NCBI GenBank assembly: GCA_005885245.1
Contig: VAWR01000102.1
Span: 1-35,855, forward strand
DNA length: 35,855 nt
From: Actinomycetota bacterium
Lineage (GTDB): Bacteria > Actinomycetota > Thermoleophilia > Gaiellales > Gaiellaceae
Direction: 5' to 3'
Part shown: piece after piece, positions 1 to 7,135 of the stretch
Layout: each line of letters opens with the position of its first letter
Numbering within the stretch: the first letter of the stretch is position 1
The notes under the pieces: generated by a model
Seen by the model: the letters and a program-made list of their open reading frames with translations, nothing else
Database searches by the model: none
What the model was told of the DNA's origin: nothing
Translations under genes and position numbers: made by a program

Positions 1-200
1 AAAACGCGCTGATCGTGCACGACTGGCTGATGTACATCTCCTTCTTCCTCCTGCTCGGCCACCTCTACCTCTCCTTGATCCATCCCAGCACTCGACACTC
101 GCTCAGCGCGATCACCCGCGGCTGGGTACGCGAAGACTGGGCGCTTCGCCACCACCCGAAATGGGCCGAGCAGCTGCGCGAAGACGACGTGGCCCAATAG
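1..200 (+). CDS. Formate dehydrogenase-type cytochrome b subunit, C-terminal fragment
   Basis: The window opens inside this gene; the reading frame runs from base 3 to a TAG at 198-200, giving the last 65 residues. One hydrophobic helix (MYISFFLLLGHLYLSLIHP) is followed by a basic, polar tail ending around HHPKWAEQL. This arrangement matches the C-terminus of the gamma (cytochrome b556) subunit of membrane formate dehydrogenases, which passes electrons from the iron-sulfur subunit to quinone and uses helix histidines as haem ligands. The neighbouring alpha and beta subunit genes would lie upstream, outside the window. The family call rests on a short tail, so another di-haem cytochrome b of the same fold remains possible. 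Confidence 0.65.
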   Translation, partial: NALIVHDWLMYISFFLLLGHLYLSLIHPSTRHSLSAITRGWVREDWALRHHPKWAEQLREDDVAQ

Positions 201-263
201 GCCCGACCGGCTGCCACCGGTTGCGAACTCTTCTTGCCGAATGACCCTGCACTGGACAAGCTA

Positions 264-290
264 TTGCATTTCTGCAACACTTATGTTGCA
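264..290. promoter_or_regulatory. Candidate TetR operator overlapping the start codon
   Basis: TGCAACA (273-279) and TGTTGCA (284-290) form a perfect 7-bp inverted repeat around CTTA. The last base is the A of the TetR start codon. A further inverted half-site TTGCA at 264-268 pairs with TGCAA at 273-277 across TTTC, so three alternating half-sites with equal 4-base spacers are present. The position suits autorepression by the TetR protein encoded immediately downstream. This is seen directly; binding is inferred. Confidence 0.55.
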
Positions 291-889
291 TGGACACTCC
301 AGCGGCGGTGCACCCGCCGGTCGACGAGGAACTCCGGCAGGCGACGATCGACGTGCTTCGCGAGCGCGGCTGGAAGGGACTGACGCTCGAGCGCGTCGGC
401 GAGGTTTCGGGGCGCGCCCGCTCGACGCTCTGGCGCCAGGGCCTCACCCGTGATGTTCTCATTGCTGCGCTCGTCGGCGAGTTGGCCGAGGACTTCCGCT
501 CGACGATGTATCCCGTGCTGACGTCGGGCGGCCTCGGGCGCGAGCGGCTTGTGCGCGGGCTCGAGGCGCTGTGCGAGCTCCTCGAGCGGCATCTGCCCTT
601 GATGCTCGCGACGGACGAGGCGTTCCACCAGAAGACGACGCCGGGCCAGCCGGCGGACTACCTCCACCCGTTCATCCAGTTCTTGCGCGAGGGGGCGCAG
701 GACGGGTCGCTTGCAGTGGGTGAGGACGTCATCCGGATGGCGGACATCGCCTTCAACGCGGTCGCGTGGACGTACGTGCACCTTCGCGGCCGGCACGGCT
801 GGCCGGCCGACGAGACCAGAAATCGCGTCGTCGCCCTTGTGCTCAACGGCATCGAGGGTGCCGGCGACCCACGAAAGGAGCGAACGTGA
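290..889 (+). CDS. TetR-family transcriptional regulator
   Basis: A 199-residue protein with an N-terminal helix-turn-helix at about residues 15-60 (RERGWKGLTLERVGEVSG followed by ARSTLWRQ) and an all-helical C-terminal ligand domain, the normal TetR size and layout. The start at 290 is set by the frame and by the 7-bp inverted repeat that ends on its first base. The stop TGA (887-889) overlaps the GTG start of the HIT-like gene by four bases, and that gene is in turn coupled to an APC permease, so all three probably form one transcript. The likely role is ligand-responsive control of the permease and HIT-like protein, with autoregulation. The ligand is unknown. Confidence 0.85.
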   Translation: MDTPAAVHPPVDEELRQATIDVLRERGWKGLTLERVGEVSGRARSTLWRQGLTRDVLIAALVGELAEDFRSTMYPVLTSGGLGRERLVRGLEALCELLERHLPLMLATDEAFHQKTTPGQPADYLHPFIQFLREGAQDGSLAVGEDVIRMADIAFNAVAWTYVHLRGRHGWPADETRNRVVALVLNGIEGAGDPRKERT

Positions 890-1380
890 GCACCCTTCCG
901 TATTCCGAGCCGCTCGTCGTCCGGGAGCCGGGGCCGCGCCAGATCCCCGAGCCGCCCCGCCGCGGGGAGCCAGGCGGACCGCCGTGCCGTATCTGCAGTG
1001 GCGACGTGACGGCGGCGGTGTGGTCCGACGAGAACTGGACGCTACACCCGCCCGTCGGCGGCAGTCTGCCCGGCGCCGTCTGGCTTGCAAGCCGCGTCCA
1101 CGTCGACTCGTTCTCCGATCTGCCGGAGGAACTGGCGGCCGATTTTGGGCGTATCGCCGCACGCGTCGAACGCGCGATCCTGGCGCTCAGCGATGTCGCG
1201 CGCGTTCACCTGTATCGCTGGGGCGACGGCGGTGCGCACTTCCACGTCTGGTTCCTGCCGCGGCCGCTCGGCATGCTCGAAGCGTCGGGGATGATGCTGC
1301 CGGTCTGGGAGGACGTTCTGCCGAACGCGTCTGACGACGAGCTCGCCGACGCCGCGAAGCGGGTCGCAGCCGCGATGTGA
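886..1380 (+). CDS. HIT-superfamily (histidine triad-like) protein
   Basis: 164 residues from a GTG that overlaps the preceding stop (GTGA), with AAAGGAG upstream. A CRIC pair near residue 35 recalls the Cys-x-x-Cys that opens many HIT domains. It is followed by the substrate-pocket segment (PPVGGSLPGAVWLASRVHV) and near residue 120 by GAHFHVWFLPRP. HIT enzymes carry His-x-His-x-His and hydrolyse or transfer nucleotidyl groups, the middle His being the nucleophile. Here only two of the three histidines exist: aligned to the classical motif, the first is Gly and the last two remain. Catalysis is therefore uncertain; it could be a weak nucleotide hydrolase or a binding protein. It sits between a TetR regulator and a transporter with four-base overlaps on both sides. 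Confidence 0.7.
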   Translation: MSTLPYSEPLVVREPGPRQIPEPPRRGEPGGPPCRICSGDVTAAVWSDENWTLHPPVGGSLPGAVWLASRVHVDSFSDLPEELAADFGRIAARVERAILALSDVARVHLYRWGDGGAHFHVWFLPRPLGMLEASGMMLPVWEDVLPNASDDELADAAKRVAAAM

Positions 1381-2624
1381 CGGCAACGACGTCCCTCGCG
1401 CGCCGGCTCGGGACCGGCGACGCCGTCGTCATCGGGCTCAGCTCGATGATCGGCGCCGGCGTGTTCTCAGCGTTCGGCCCCGCCGCGCGTGCCGCCGGCA
1501 ACGGACTGCTGATCGGATTGGCGCTCGCCGGTGGTGTCGCCTACTGCAACGCCGTCGCGTCGGCGCAGCTCGCCGCGCAGTACCCGACCTCCGGCGGCAC
1601 TTACGTCTACGGGCGGGAGCGCCTCGGCGAGTGGTGGGGCTTCGTCGCGGGCTGGGGCTTCGTGATCGGCAAGACTGCGTCCTGCGCTGCGATGGCGCTG
1701 ACGTTCGCCTCCTACGCAGCCGCCGGACCGATGTGGGCCAACCGGCTAGTCGCCGTAGCGGCGGTGATCGCGCTCACAGCCGCCAACTACCGCGGCATTT
1801 CGCGTACCGCCGAGCTGGCGCGCGTGCTCGTCGCAGTATCGATCCTCGCGCTCCTCGTCGTCGTGCTGGCGATCGCAACGAGCGCCCATGCCGACACGGC
1901 GAGAATTAGCTTCTCGTCTTTCGGCGCCTACGGCGTGCTGCAAGCGGCGGGGCTGCTCTTCTTCGCGTTCGCGGGCTATGCGCGCATCGCGACGCTCGGT
2001 GAAGAGGTGCGCGATCCGACACGGACGATCCCGCGGGCGGTTCCGATTGCCCTGGCGATCACGCTCGGCCTCTATCTCGCAGTCGGCGTCGCCGCACTGT
2101 CGGGCGCAGGGCCGGCCGCGCTCGCGGCGAGCTCACGTCCGCTTGCAACCGCGGCCCGCGGGGCAGGCGCCGTCTGGGCGCTCCCGGTCGTGCGGATCGG
2201 CGCGGCGGTCGCGAGCCTGGGAGCACTCCTCGCGCTGATTGCGGGCGTAGGCCGGACGACGCTCGCGATGGCGCGCAACGGTGACCTGCCGCGATCGCTC
2301 GCGTCGGTCCACCCCCGAAACCAGGTGCCTGATCACGCGGAGCTCGTCGTCGGCGTCGCCGTGATCCTGCTCGTCTTGACGACCGACCTGCGGAACGCAA
2401 TCGGCTTCTCCTCGTTCGGCGTGCTTCTCTACTACGCGATCGCCAACGCGTCGGCGTACACCCAGCCGGTCTCCCAGCGCCGCTGGCCGCGCGCGCTGAA
2501 CGTCGCCGGGCTCCTCGGCTGCGCCGTGCTCGTCGCAGCGCTGCCATTATCGGCCGTCATCGCCGGCATCGGTGTACTCGCCGTCGGCGTGCTCGGACGC
2601 GCACTTGTCTGCAGATCGCGTTAG
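1377..2624 (+). CDS. APC-family amino acid/polyamine permease
   Basis: 415 residues starting at a GTG that overlaps the previous stop by four bases. The N-terminus has the APC signature around GLSSMIGAGVFSAFGPAA in the first helix, then about 12 hydrophobic helices. The segment YPTSGGTYVYGRERLGEWWG is the conserved loop between helices 2 and 3, and GEEVRDPTRTIPRA is the conserved loop after helix 6. It is shorter than many APC members at the C-terminus, but both ends look natural. The expected role is proton-coupled uptake or exchange of an amino acid or amine at the cytoplasmic membrane. Translational coupling to the HIT-like protein and TetR regulator suggests a single ligand-controlled unit. 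The substrate cannot be assigned. Confidence 0.88.
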   Translation: MTATTSLARRLGTGDAVVIGLSSMIGAGVFSAFGPAARAAGNGLLIGLALAGGVAYCNAVASAQLAAQYPTSGGTYVYGRERLGEWWGFVAGWGFVIGKTASCAAMALTFASYAAAGPMWANRLVAVAAVIALTAANYRGISRTAELARVLVAVSILALLVVVLAIATSAHADTARISFSSFGAYGVLQAAGLLFFAFAGYARIATLGEEVRDPTRTIPRAVPIALAITLGLYLAVGVAALSGAGPAALAASSRPLATAARGAGAVWALPVVRIGAAVASLGALLALIAGVGRTTLAMARNGDLPRSLASVHPRNQVPDHAELVVGVAVILLVLTTDLRNAIGFSSFGVLLYYAIANASAYTQPVSQRRWPRALNVAGLLGCAVLVAALPLSAVIAGIGVLAVGVLGRALVCRSR

Positions 2625-2711
2625 TGGTAGTCGTTCGCCGCGGCCGTTACCCAGGGATCCATTGTTCGCTTCTTTCGCTTGCAGTCGTACAATCAGAAGC
2701 CGAATTGCCGT

Positions 2712-3473
2712 CTAAGTCACCGGTTGGACGTGCGAGGCGAGCTCTCCGCCCAGCAGCGCGTGCACGGCGAAACCGGGCGGCTCGGCAGCAGTCTCGATCT
2801 CGTCGGAGTTGAAGCTAAGACGCGTCTGCACGTACGTGCTGGGGACCGCGAGTACTGCCCGCCCGGCCAGCTCCGCTGTCATCGTGCGGTGCACATGCCC
2901 GGCAACAATTCGCCGCACCTGCGGGTGACGTTCTAGAACATCACCCAGCGCGCGTCGATCGGCCGCTGGCAGGCCGAGCTCATCCCAGGCTGCGATCCCG
3001 GTCGAGACGGGCGGATGGTGCAGAGCAAGCACCGTCAGTCGATCCGGCGCGCGTGCGAGCTCAGTATCGAGCCAACGCAGCCGACCCGTGTCCAGTTCGC
3101 CCCGATCCTCTCCTGGTCGTGTGCTGTCCAGCACCACGAGCCGCAGCGGCCCGAGATTCACCGCGTACTGCACCGGCGTGCCCACTGCTCCGGGCAAGTT
3201 GAAATGCCGCCGGAGCGTTTCACGGTCGTCATGGTTTCCGGGCAGGACGTAGACAGGCACGCCGAGTTGCGCGAGCAACTCGCGCACCAGCTCATACTCT
3301 CCGTCGGCGGCGTTGTCGGCCAGGTCGCCTGACATCAACACCGCATCCAGAACATCTGGTAAACGGCGCACCGACTCGACCGCTGCCCTCAGGCCCGCCA
3401 CAGAGTCGCCATCAGCCCAAGTCGCCCCGATGTGGGGATCGCTGAGCTGGACGAGCAGGAAGGGTTTGGTCAC
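2712..3473 (-). CDS. Calcineurin-like metallophosphoesterase, CpdA/Icc-like
   Basis: 253 residues from a GTG at 3473. All the two-metal phosphoesterase motifs are present in order: SDPHIG (D12, H14), SGDLAD (D50), PGNHDD (N80, H81), ALHHPP (H153 region) and AGHVHR (H193, H195). This matches the class III cyclic-nucleotide phosphodiesterase family (CpdA/Icc), which hydrolyses cAMP or other phosphodiesters; the actual substrate is not shown. No signal peptide is visible, so it should be cytoplasmic. The frame stays open far upstream of 3473, but conserved sequence begins at VTKPFLLVQLSD, so the GTG was chosen; it lacks a clear ribosome binding site. It converges on the APC permease and diverges from the DUF899 pair. 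Confidence 0.85.
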   Translation of the reverse strand: MTKPFLLVQLSDPHIGATWADGDSVAGLRAAVESVRRLPDVLDAVLMSGDLADNAADGEYELVRELLAQLGVPVYVLPGNHDDRETLRRHFNLPGAVGTPVQYAVNLGPLRLVVLDSTRPGEDRGELDTGRLRWLDTELARAPDRLTVLALHHPPVSTGIAAWDELGLPAADRRALGDVLERHPQVRRIVAGHVHRTMTAELAGRAVLAVPSTYVQTRLSFNSDEIETAAEPPGFAVHALLGGELASHVQPVT

Positions 3474-3650
3474 GCCTAGCCGAGTATCGCCAACACAGTT
3501 ACGAACGGAGGGAGACGACGATCTAATGACAGCAATCGAGGACCTCAACCTCCCCTCTGAGGGCAACTTGCCTTCTTCGCCGGCACTCGCGGCGATGAGT
3601 TTTCGCCGGGCGGCCGGTCTTGAGGTAGTAAGCAGGGGAAGGAGGTCAGG

Positions 3651-4364
3651 ATGACGGAGCACAAGGTCGGGACGCGCGAGGAGTGGCTGGCCGCCCGGAC
3701 AGCGCTCCTGGCAGAGGAGAAGGTGCTCACCCGCCGGAGCGACGAGCTTGCCCGGAAACGCCAGGCGTTGCCGTGGGTCCCGGTCGAGCAGGACTACGGC
3801 TTCGAGGCCGACGAGGGAACCAAAACCTTGGCTGACCTCTTCGACGGGCGCTCGCAGCTGCTCGTCTACCACTTCATGTTCGGCCCGACGGTCGAGGGCT
3901 GGCCGGATGCGGGCTGTCCGGGCTGCTCGTACACCGCGGACAGCCTCGACGGCGCGGTCGCCCATCTCCCGCCGCGGGGCGTGACGTTCGTCGCCGTCTC
4001 CAGTGCCCCTCTGGAGAACCTGCAGGCGTACAGGCGCCGAATGGGCTGGAGCTTTCCGTGGGTCTCGGCGGCGGGGAGGGACTTCAACCTCGACTTCGCT
4101 GTGTTCACGGAGGAAGGGCGAGAGACCGGCACCGGCTTCAACTTCGGGACGCCGAAGCACGCGGCGGAGATCGACCTCAGGCGTGACGAGCTTCACGGTC
4201 TGAGCGCCTTCGCGCTCGAGGACGGCGTCGTCTACCACACCTATTCGTGCTACGACCGCGGCACGGATGTCCTGAACGCGACCTGGCAACTACTAGACCG
4301 CGCTCCGAAGGGGCGCGGCGACGACCCCGAGGATTGGCCGCGCCGACACGACGAATACAAATGA
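3651..4364 (+). CDS. DUF899 thioredoxin-fold protein, first tandem copy
   Basis: 237 residues with an excellent ribosome binding site (AAGGAGGTCAGG just before the ATG). The protein has the DUF899 layout: a helical N-terminus (TREEWLAARTALLAEEK), a core with LLVYHFMFGP, a CPGC pair at residues 89-92, and the conserved YRRRMGWSFPWVSA and DFNLDF blocks. DUF899 proteins have a thioredoxin-like fold; their reactions are not established, and CPGC suggests thiol redox chemistry. The stop overlaps an in-frame ATG of the next gene. The second copy downstream is the same length and clearly homologous, so this is a tandem duplication followed by divergence. Confidence 0.88.
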   Translation: MTEHKVGTREEWLAARTALLAEEKVLTRRSDELARKRQALPWVPVEQDYGFEADEGTKTLADLFDGRSQLLVYHFMFGPTVEGWPDAGCPGCSYTADSLDGAVAHLPPRGVTFVAVSSAPLENLQAYRRRMGWSFPWVSAAGRDFNLDFAVFTEEGRETGTGFNFGTPKHAAEIDLRRDELHGLSAFALEDGVVYHTYSCYDRGTDVLNATWQLLDRAPKGRGDDPEDWPRRHDEYK

Positions 4365-4378
4365 CTGAGAGGAGCGTC

Positions 4379-5092
4379 ATGAACCTTCCCCCGATCGTCT
4401 CCGCGACGGAGTGGCAAGTAGCGCGGGACGCGCTGCTTGCCAAGGAAAAGGAGGCCGGCCGTGCACGCGACGCGCTCGCCGCCGAGCGTCGCAGGCTGCC
4501 GATGGTCCGGATCGACAAGGACTACACCTTCGACGGTCCGGACGGCAAGGCCACGTTGCTCGACCTGTTCGAAGGGCGCAGGCAACTGCTCCTCTACCAC
4601 TTCATGTTCGGACCGAACCAGGACGCGGGCTGCGACGGCTGCTCGATGTTCGTCGACCAGGTCGGCCACCTCGCCCACCTGCACGCCCGTGACACGTCCT
4701 TTGCGCTCGTGTCCCGCGCTCCGCTGGCGAAGATCACCGCATACAAGAAGCGTATGGGCTGGAAGATCCCCTGGTACTCGTCGTTCGAGAGCGACTTCAA
4801 CATCGACTTCGGTGTCTCTCCCGAGACGCCACAACCAGACGTCTATCAAGACGGCGAGACGTTCGGGCTCAGCGCCATGCTTCGCGACGGCGACAGCGTC
4901 TTTCGTACCTACTTCACGACCGCCCGCGGCGTCGAGGCGCTAGGCAGCGTGTGGACCTTCCTCGACCTGACACCGCTCGGCCGTCAGGAGGAGTGGGAGG
5001 ACTCACCTGCCGGGTACCCGCAGACCAAGCCGTACGAGTGGTGGCGCCGCCACGATGAATATGAGGACGCCCGCGCAGAGCCCGCAGCTTAG
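4379..5092 (+). CDS. DUF899 thioredoxin-fold protein, second tandem copy
   Basis: 237 residues from the ATG at 4379, which has AGGAG five bases upstream; an in-frame ATG at 4361 overlaps the previous stop and is the alternative start. The protein parallels its neighbour block by block: SATEWQVARDALLAKEKE, LLLYHFMFGP, CDGC at residues 85-88, YKKRMGWKIPWYSS and DFNIDF. With the chosen start both genes are exactly 714 bases long. The CxxC middle residues differ (DG here, PG in the first copy), which in thioredoxin-fold proteins tunes redox potential, so the paralogues may have different partners. The C-terminus ends in an EYEDARAEPAA tail. Function is not established. Confidence 0.87.
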   Translation: MNLPPIVSATEWQVARDALLAKEKEAGRARDALAAERRRLPMVRIDKDYTFDGPDGKATLLDLFEGRRQLLLYHFMFGPNQDAGCDGCSMFVDQVGHLAHLHARDTSFALVSRAPLAKITAYKKRMGWKIPWYSSFESDFNIDFGVSPETPQPDVYQDGETFGLSAMLRDGDSVFRTYFTTARGVEALGSVWTFLDLTPLGRQEEWEDSPAGYPQTKPYEWWRRHDEYEDARAEPAA

Positions 5093-5151
5093 GTGCGCCA
5101 CCCGTCGAGTCTGAGTACGGATCTCTATCTACGGTTACCACGTTTCTAGAA

Positions 5152-5853
5152 ATGATGCATCGACTTGACGCGATCGGCGATCGCGAGCTTCGCGAGACGC
5201 TCTTGTTCGCCCGCGCCCAGCCGCTGCCGGTGACGGCCGACGAGGTCGCGGCCGCCCAGCGGATTCACCGCAACGTCGCCCGCGGCCGGCTGGAGCGGCT
5301 CGCCGAAGCGGGTTTCCTGATTGCCTCGTTCGAGCGGCGGACGGGACGCACGGGCCCCGGCGCCGGGCGACCGGCGAAGACCTACCGCGTCGCTCCGGAG
5401 CTGACTGCGATCGAGTTTCCGGAGCGTCGTTATGAGCAGCTAATCGGCCTCGTCGTCGATGCCCTGCCCGGGGGTAGACGCCGCGACCGCTTGCACGAGA
5501 TCGGGATCGCGTTCGGTCGAGAACTCGCCCGCGAGACGCGACTCCGTTCCGCGAAGACCCTCCGGACTGCCCTGAGCCGTATCTGCACCGCGCTCGGGGG
5601 GCTCGGCTACCAGGCCTCCATCGCGGAGGTGGCCGGCGAGCGGGCCGTGATCACGACCGCGACCTGCCCGCTCCGTCCGCTCGTTCGCGCACACCCGGAG
5701 CTGGCGACGCTCGACCGAGGCATGTGGGCGGCCCTTGTCGCGCGGGCGGTCGAAGGCATCAACGTCGATCAGATCGTCTGCGATACACCCCGTTGCGATC
5801 GCGACGATCTGGACTGCCGCGTCCTGCTCACGCTCCGCCGCCGCCGAGGCTAG
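5152..5853 (+). CDS. Winged-helix regulator with SufR-like cysteine domain
   Basis: 233 residues. Residues 12-80 form a winged helix-turn-helix, including the wing RTGPGAGRPAKTYRV, followed by a helical region and a C-terminal domain with C172, C210, C215 and C222. The layout matches SufR-type regulators of iron-sulfur assembly, where cysteines in a similar domain ligate an Fe-S cluster: C172 in ATTATCPLRP-like context, C210 and C222 fit three of the four usual positions, while the second position (near ELA, residue 184) is not Cys. C215 is extra. Two ATGs are adjacent (5152, 5155). Just before them lies the palindrome TTTCTAGAAA (5143-5152), a possible operator, and no ribosome binding site is visible, so translation may be leaderless. 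It may sense redox or iron and control the DUF899 pair or the membrane protein downstream. Confidence 0.72.
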   Translation: MMHRLDAIGDRELRETLLFARAQPLPVTADEVAAAQRIHRNVARGRLERLAEAGFLIASFERRTGRTGPGAGRPAKTYRVAPELTAIEFPERRYEQLIGLVVDALPGGRRRDRLHEIGIAFGRELARETRLRSAKTLRTALSRICTALGGLGYQASIAEVAGERAVITTATCPLRPLVRAHPELATLDRGMWAALVARAVEGINVDQIVCDTPRCDRDDLDCRVLLTLRRRRG

Positions 5854-5867
5854 CAAGTCAGCGACGC

Positions 5868-5894
5868 TTGATAAATACAGCTTCGCGGTATAAA
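5868..5894 (+). promoter_or_regulatory. Candidate promoter for the membrane protein gene
   Basis: TTGATA (5868-5873) and TATAAA (5889-5894) resemble -35 and -10 boxes, separated by 15 bases, which is short of the usual 17. An inverted repeat GCTCG-TTCT-CGAGC (5898-5911) lies at the expected transcription start and could be an operator. The AT-rich pocket stands out in otherwise GC-rich sequence. Suggestive only. Confidence 0.4.
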
Positions 5895-5949
5895 GACGCT
5901 CGTTCTCGAGCGAGCGCGTCGCTCGTGGACGCAAACCAAAGGAGGCGTA

Positions 5950-6384
5950 ATGAAATGGGCTGCGCTGATCGCCTGGGTGATCACAGCAGGCGGTGGCTTC
6001 GTGCTGCTTTCGATCTGGCTAATGCGGGGCGGGATGCGCCAGCAACAGGAGGCGGGCAACCGGATCCGGCCGCCGCTGATCCTGAGCCACTTCCTGCTTG
6101 CCGCTGGAGGTCTCGTCGTCTGGATCATCTACCTGATCAGCGACAGAGACGCACTCGCCTGGGTTGCCTTCGCCATCCTCGCCGTCGTCGCCTCGCTCGG
6201 CTGGACGATGTTCGCGATCTGGTTTCGACGCCGGCAGGCACGGGCCGGCGGCACCGAGATCGCAGCGCCCGGCGTTCCCGCCGAGCAGCACTTCCCGGTC
6301 TCGGTCGTGGCCCTGCATGGATTGCTCGCCGTCACGACCGTCGTGCTCGTCCTGCTTACGGCGCTGAAAGTCGGCGGCTCTTAG
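5950..6384 (+). CDS. Four-helix integral membrane protein, unknown function
   Basis: 144 residues with a strong ribosome binding site (AAAGGAGGCGTA before the ATG). Hydrophobic segments lie at about residues 3-25, 43-63, 68-90 and 118-140. A basic, Gln-rich loop (GGMRQQQEAGNRIR) follows the first helix and an RRRQAR stretch follows the third, consistent with cytoplasmic loops under the positive-inside rule. I recognise no catalytic motif or family. It has its own candidate promoter and ends before a strong intergenic hairpin, so it is probably transcribed alone or by read-through from the SufR-like regulator. Confidence 0.75.
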   Translation: MKWAALIAWVITAGGGFVLLSIWLMRGGMRQQQEAGNRIRPPLILSHFLLAAGGLVVWIIYLISDRDALAWVAFAILAVVASLGWTMFAIWFRRRQARAGGTEIAAPGVPAEQHFPVSVVALHGLLAVTTVVLVLLTALKVGGS

Positions 6385-6473
6385 GGCGCGCGCACGTCGC
6401 TGAGAAGCGCGAGATCGAAAGGAGCTCCTCGTCCCTTTTGGTCTATTGGGAGACGCGGTCACTGGTGCGTTTC

Positions 6474-6509
6474 TAGGCCAGGGGCCGGTGCTCGCCGGCC
6501 CCTGGCCTA
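6474..6509. terminator. Perfect 15-bp hairpin between convergent genes
   Basis: TAGGCCAGGGGCCGG (6474-6488) and its exact complement (6495-6509) flank the loop TGCTCG. It lies between the convergent membrane protein and secreted protein genes, as expected of a bidirectional terminator. Neither strand has a U-run after the stem. Confidence 0.75.
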
Positions 6510-6536
6510 CCGTCGGCCGAGTGAATTCGGCTCAGG

Positions 6537-7034
6537 TCACTTGCCGACCTTGACGATCGGGCAGTTGAGCCTGACTGACGTCGAACGCTCACTCAGCCCG
6601 CCCTTCTTTTCGAGTTGATTGACCTGCGTGTCGCTCTTGATCAGGACGGGCTTCGCATTCGCCTTCCAGGTCAGGATCGTCTCCTTCCACACAGGCGAGT
6701 AGTCCTTCTCCCCGGGCTCCGAGCCAAAGACGGCGAGCTGTCCGGCGGCTGCCTTCCCTTGGACGAGGTAGATCTCAGGCGCCGAGTTCAACGGCACCGC
6801 CTTGAGACCGGGCGCGTAGTTGACGTGCATCATCGTCGCGTCCGCCTTGACGGAAACATCCGTGTTCAAGTACGTGACTTTGTGGCCGTCGTAGTAGCCG
6901 TGAAAGGCCGGCCGTGTGATCATGCTTTGCGGGCCCATCCTCGGGCCGCCGCTCGTCAACGAGGCGTAGGCGCCTGCAGCGACAGCGAGGACGAAAACCG
7001 TCAGCGCGCATCCTAAGAAGATCTTGCGCAGCAT
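6537..7034 (-). CDS. Secreted protein of unknown function
   Basis: 165 residues with a good ribosome binding site (GGAGGTGG) before the ATG at 7034. An N-terminal signal peptide is clear: MLRK followed by a hydrophobic run to about AAGAYA, with likely cleavage after residue 24. There is no lipobox Cys at the cleavage site, so it should be exported rather than lipid-anchored. The mature part contains FHGYYDGHKVTYLNTDVS and a single cysteine near the end (LNCPIV). I cannot name the family with certainty. It ends next to the shared 15-bp hairpin. The XRE gene upstream is co-directional but about 100 bases away. Confidence 0.75.
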   Translation of the reverse strand: MLRKIFLGCALTVFVLAVAAGAYASLTSGGPRMGPQSMITRPAFHGYYDGHKVTYLNTDVSVKADATMMHVNYAPGLKAVPLNSAPEIYLVQGKAAAGQLAVFGSEPGEKDYSPVWKETILTWKANAKPVLIKSDTQVNQLEKKGGLSERSTSVRLNCPIVKVGK

Positions 7035-7135
7035 CCAGCCACCTCCGTGATCGGGGTTACGGAGCTAGTACGAGACTCAGGGGCACTTCGGTTTCGAACT
7101 CCGCGGCCGTCGAGCCGACCTCTAGTCGATGCGGG

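Noticed and set aside
3526-3654. 42-codon open frame ending on the DUF899 start (ATGA overlap)
   Set aside because: GGAGGG is 12 bases before its ATG, which is too far, and the peptide has no recognisable feature. It might be a leader, but one overlap is weak evidence.
3474-4289. Minus-strand extension of the phosphoesterase frame
   Set aside because: The frame stays open through the divergent DUF899 gene, but the conserved protein begins at the GTG at 3473; the rest is the antisense of a real gene.
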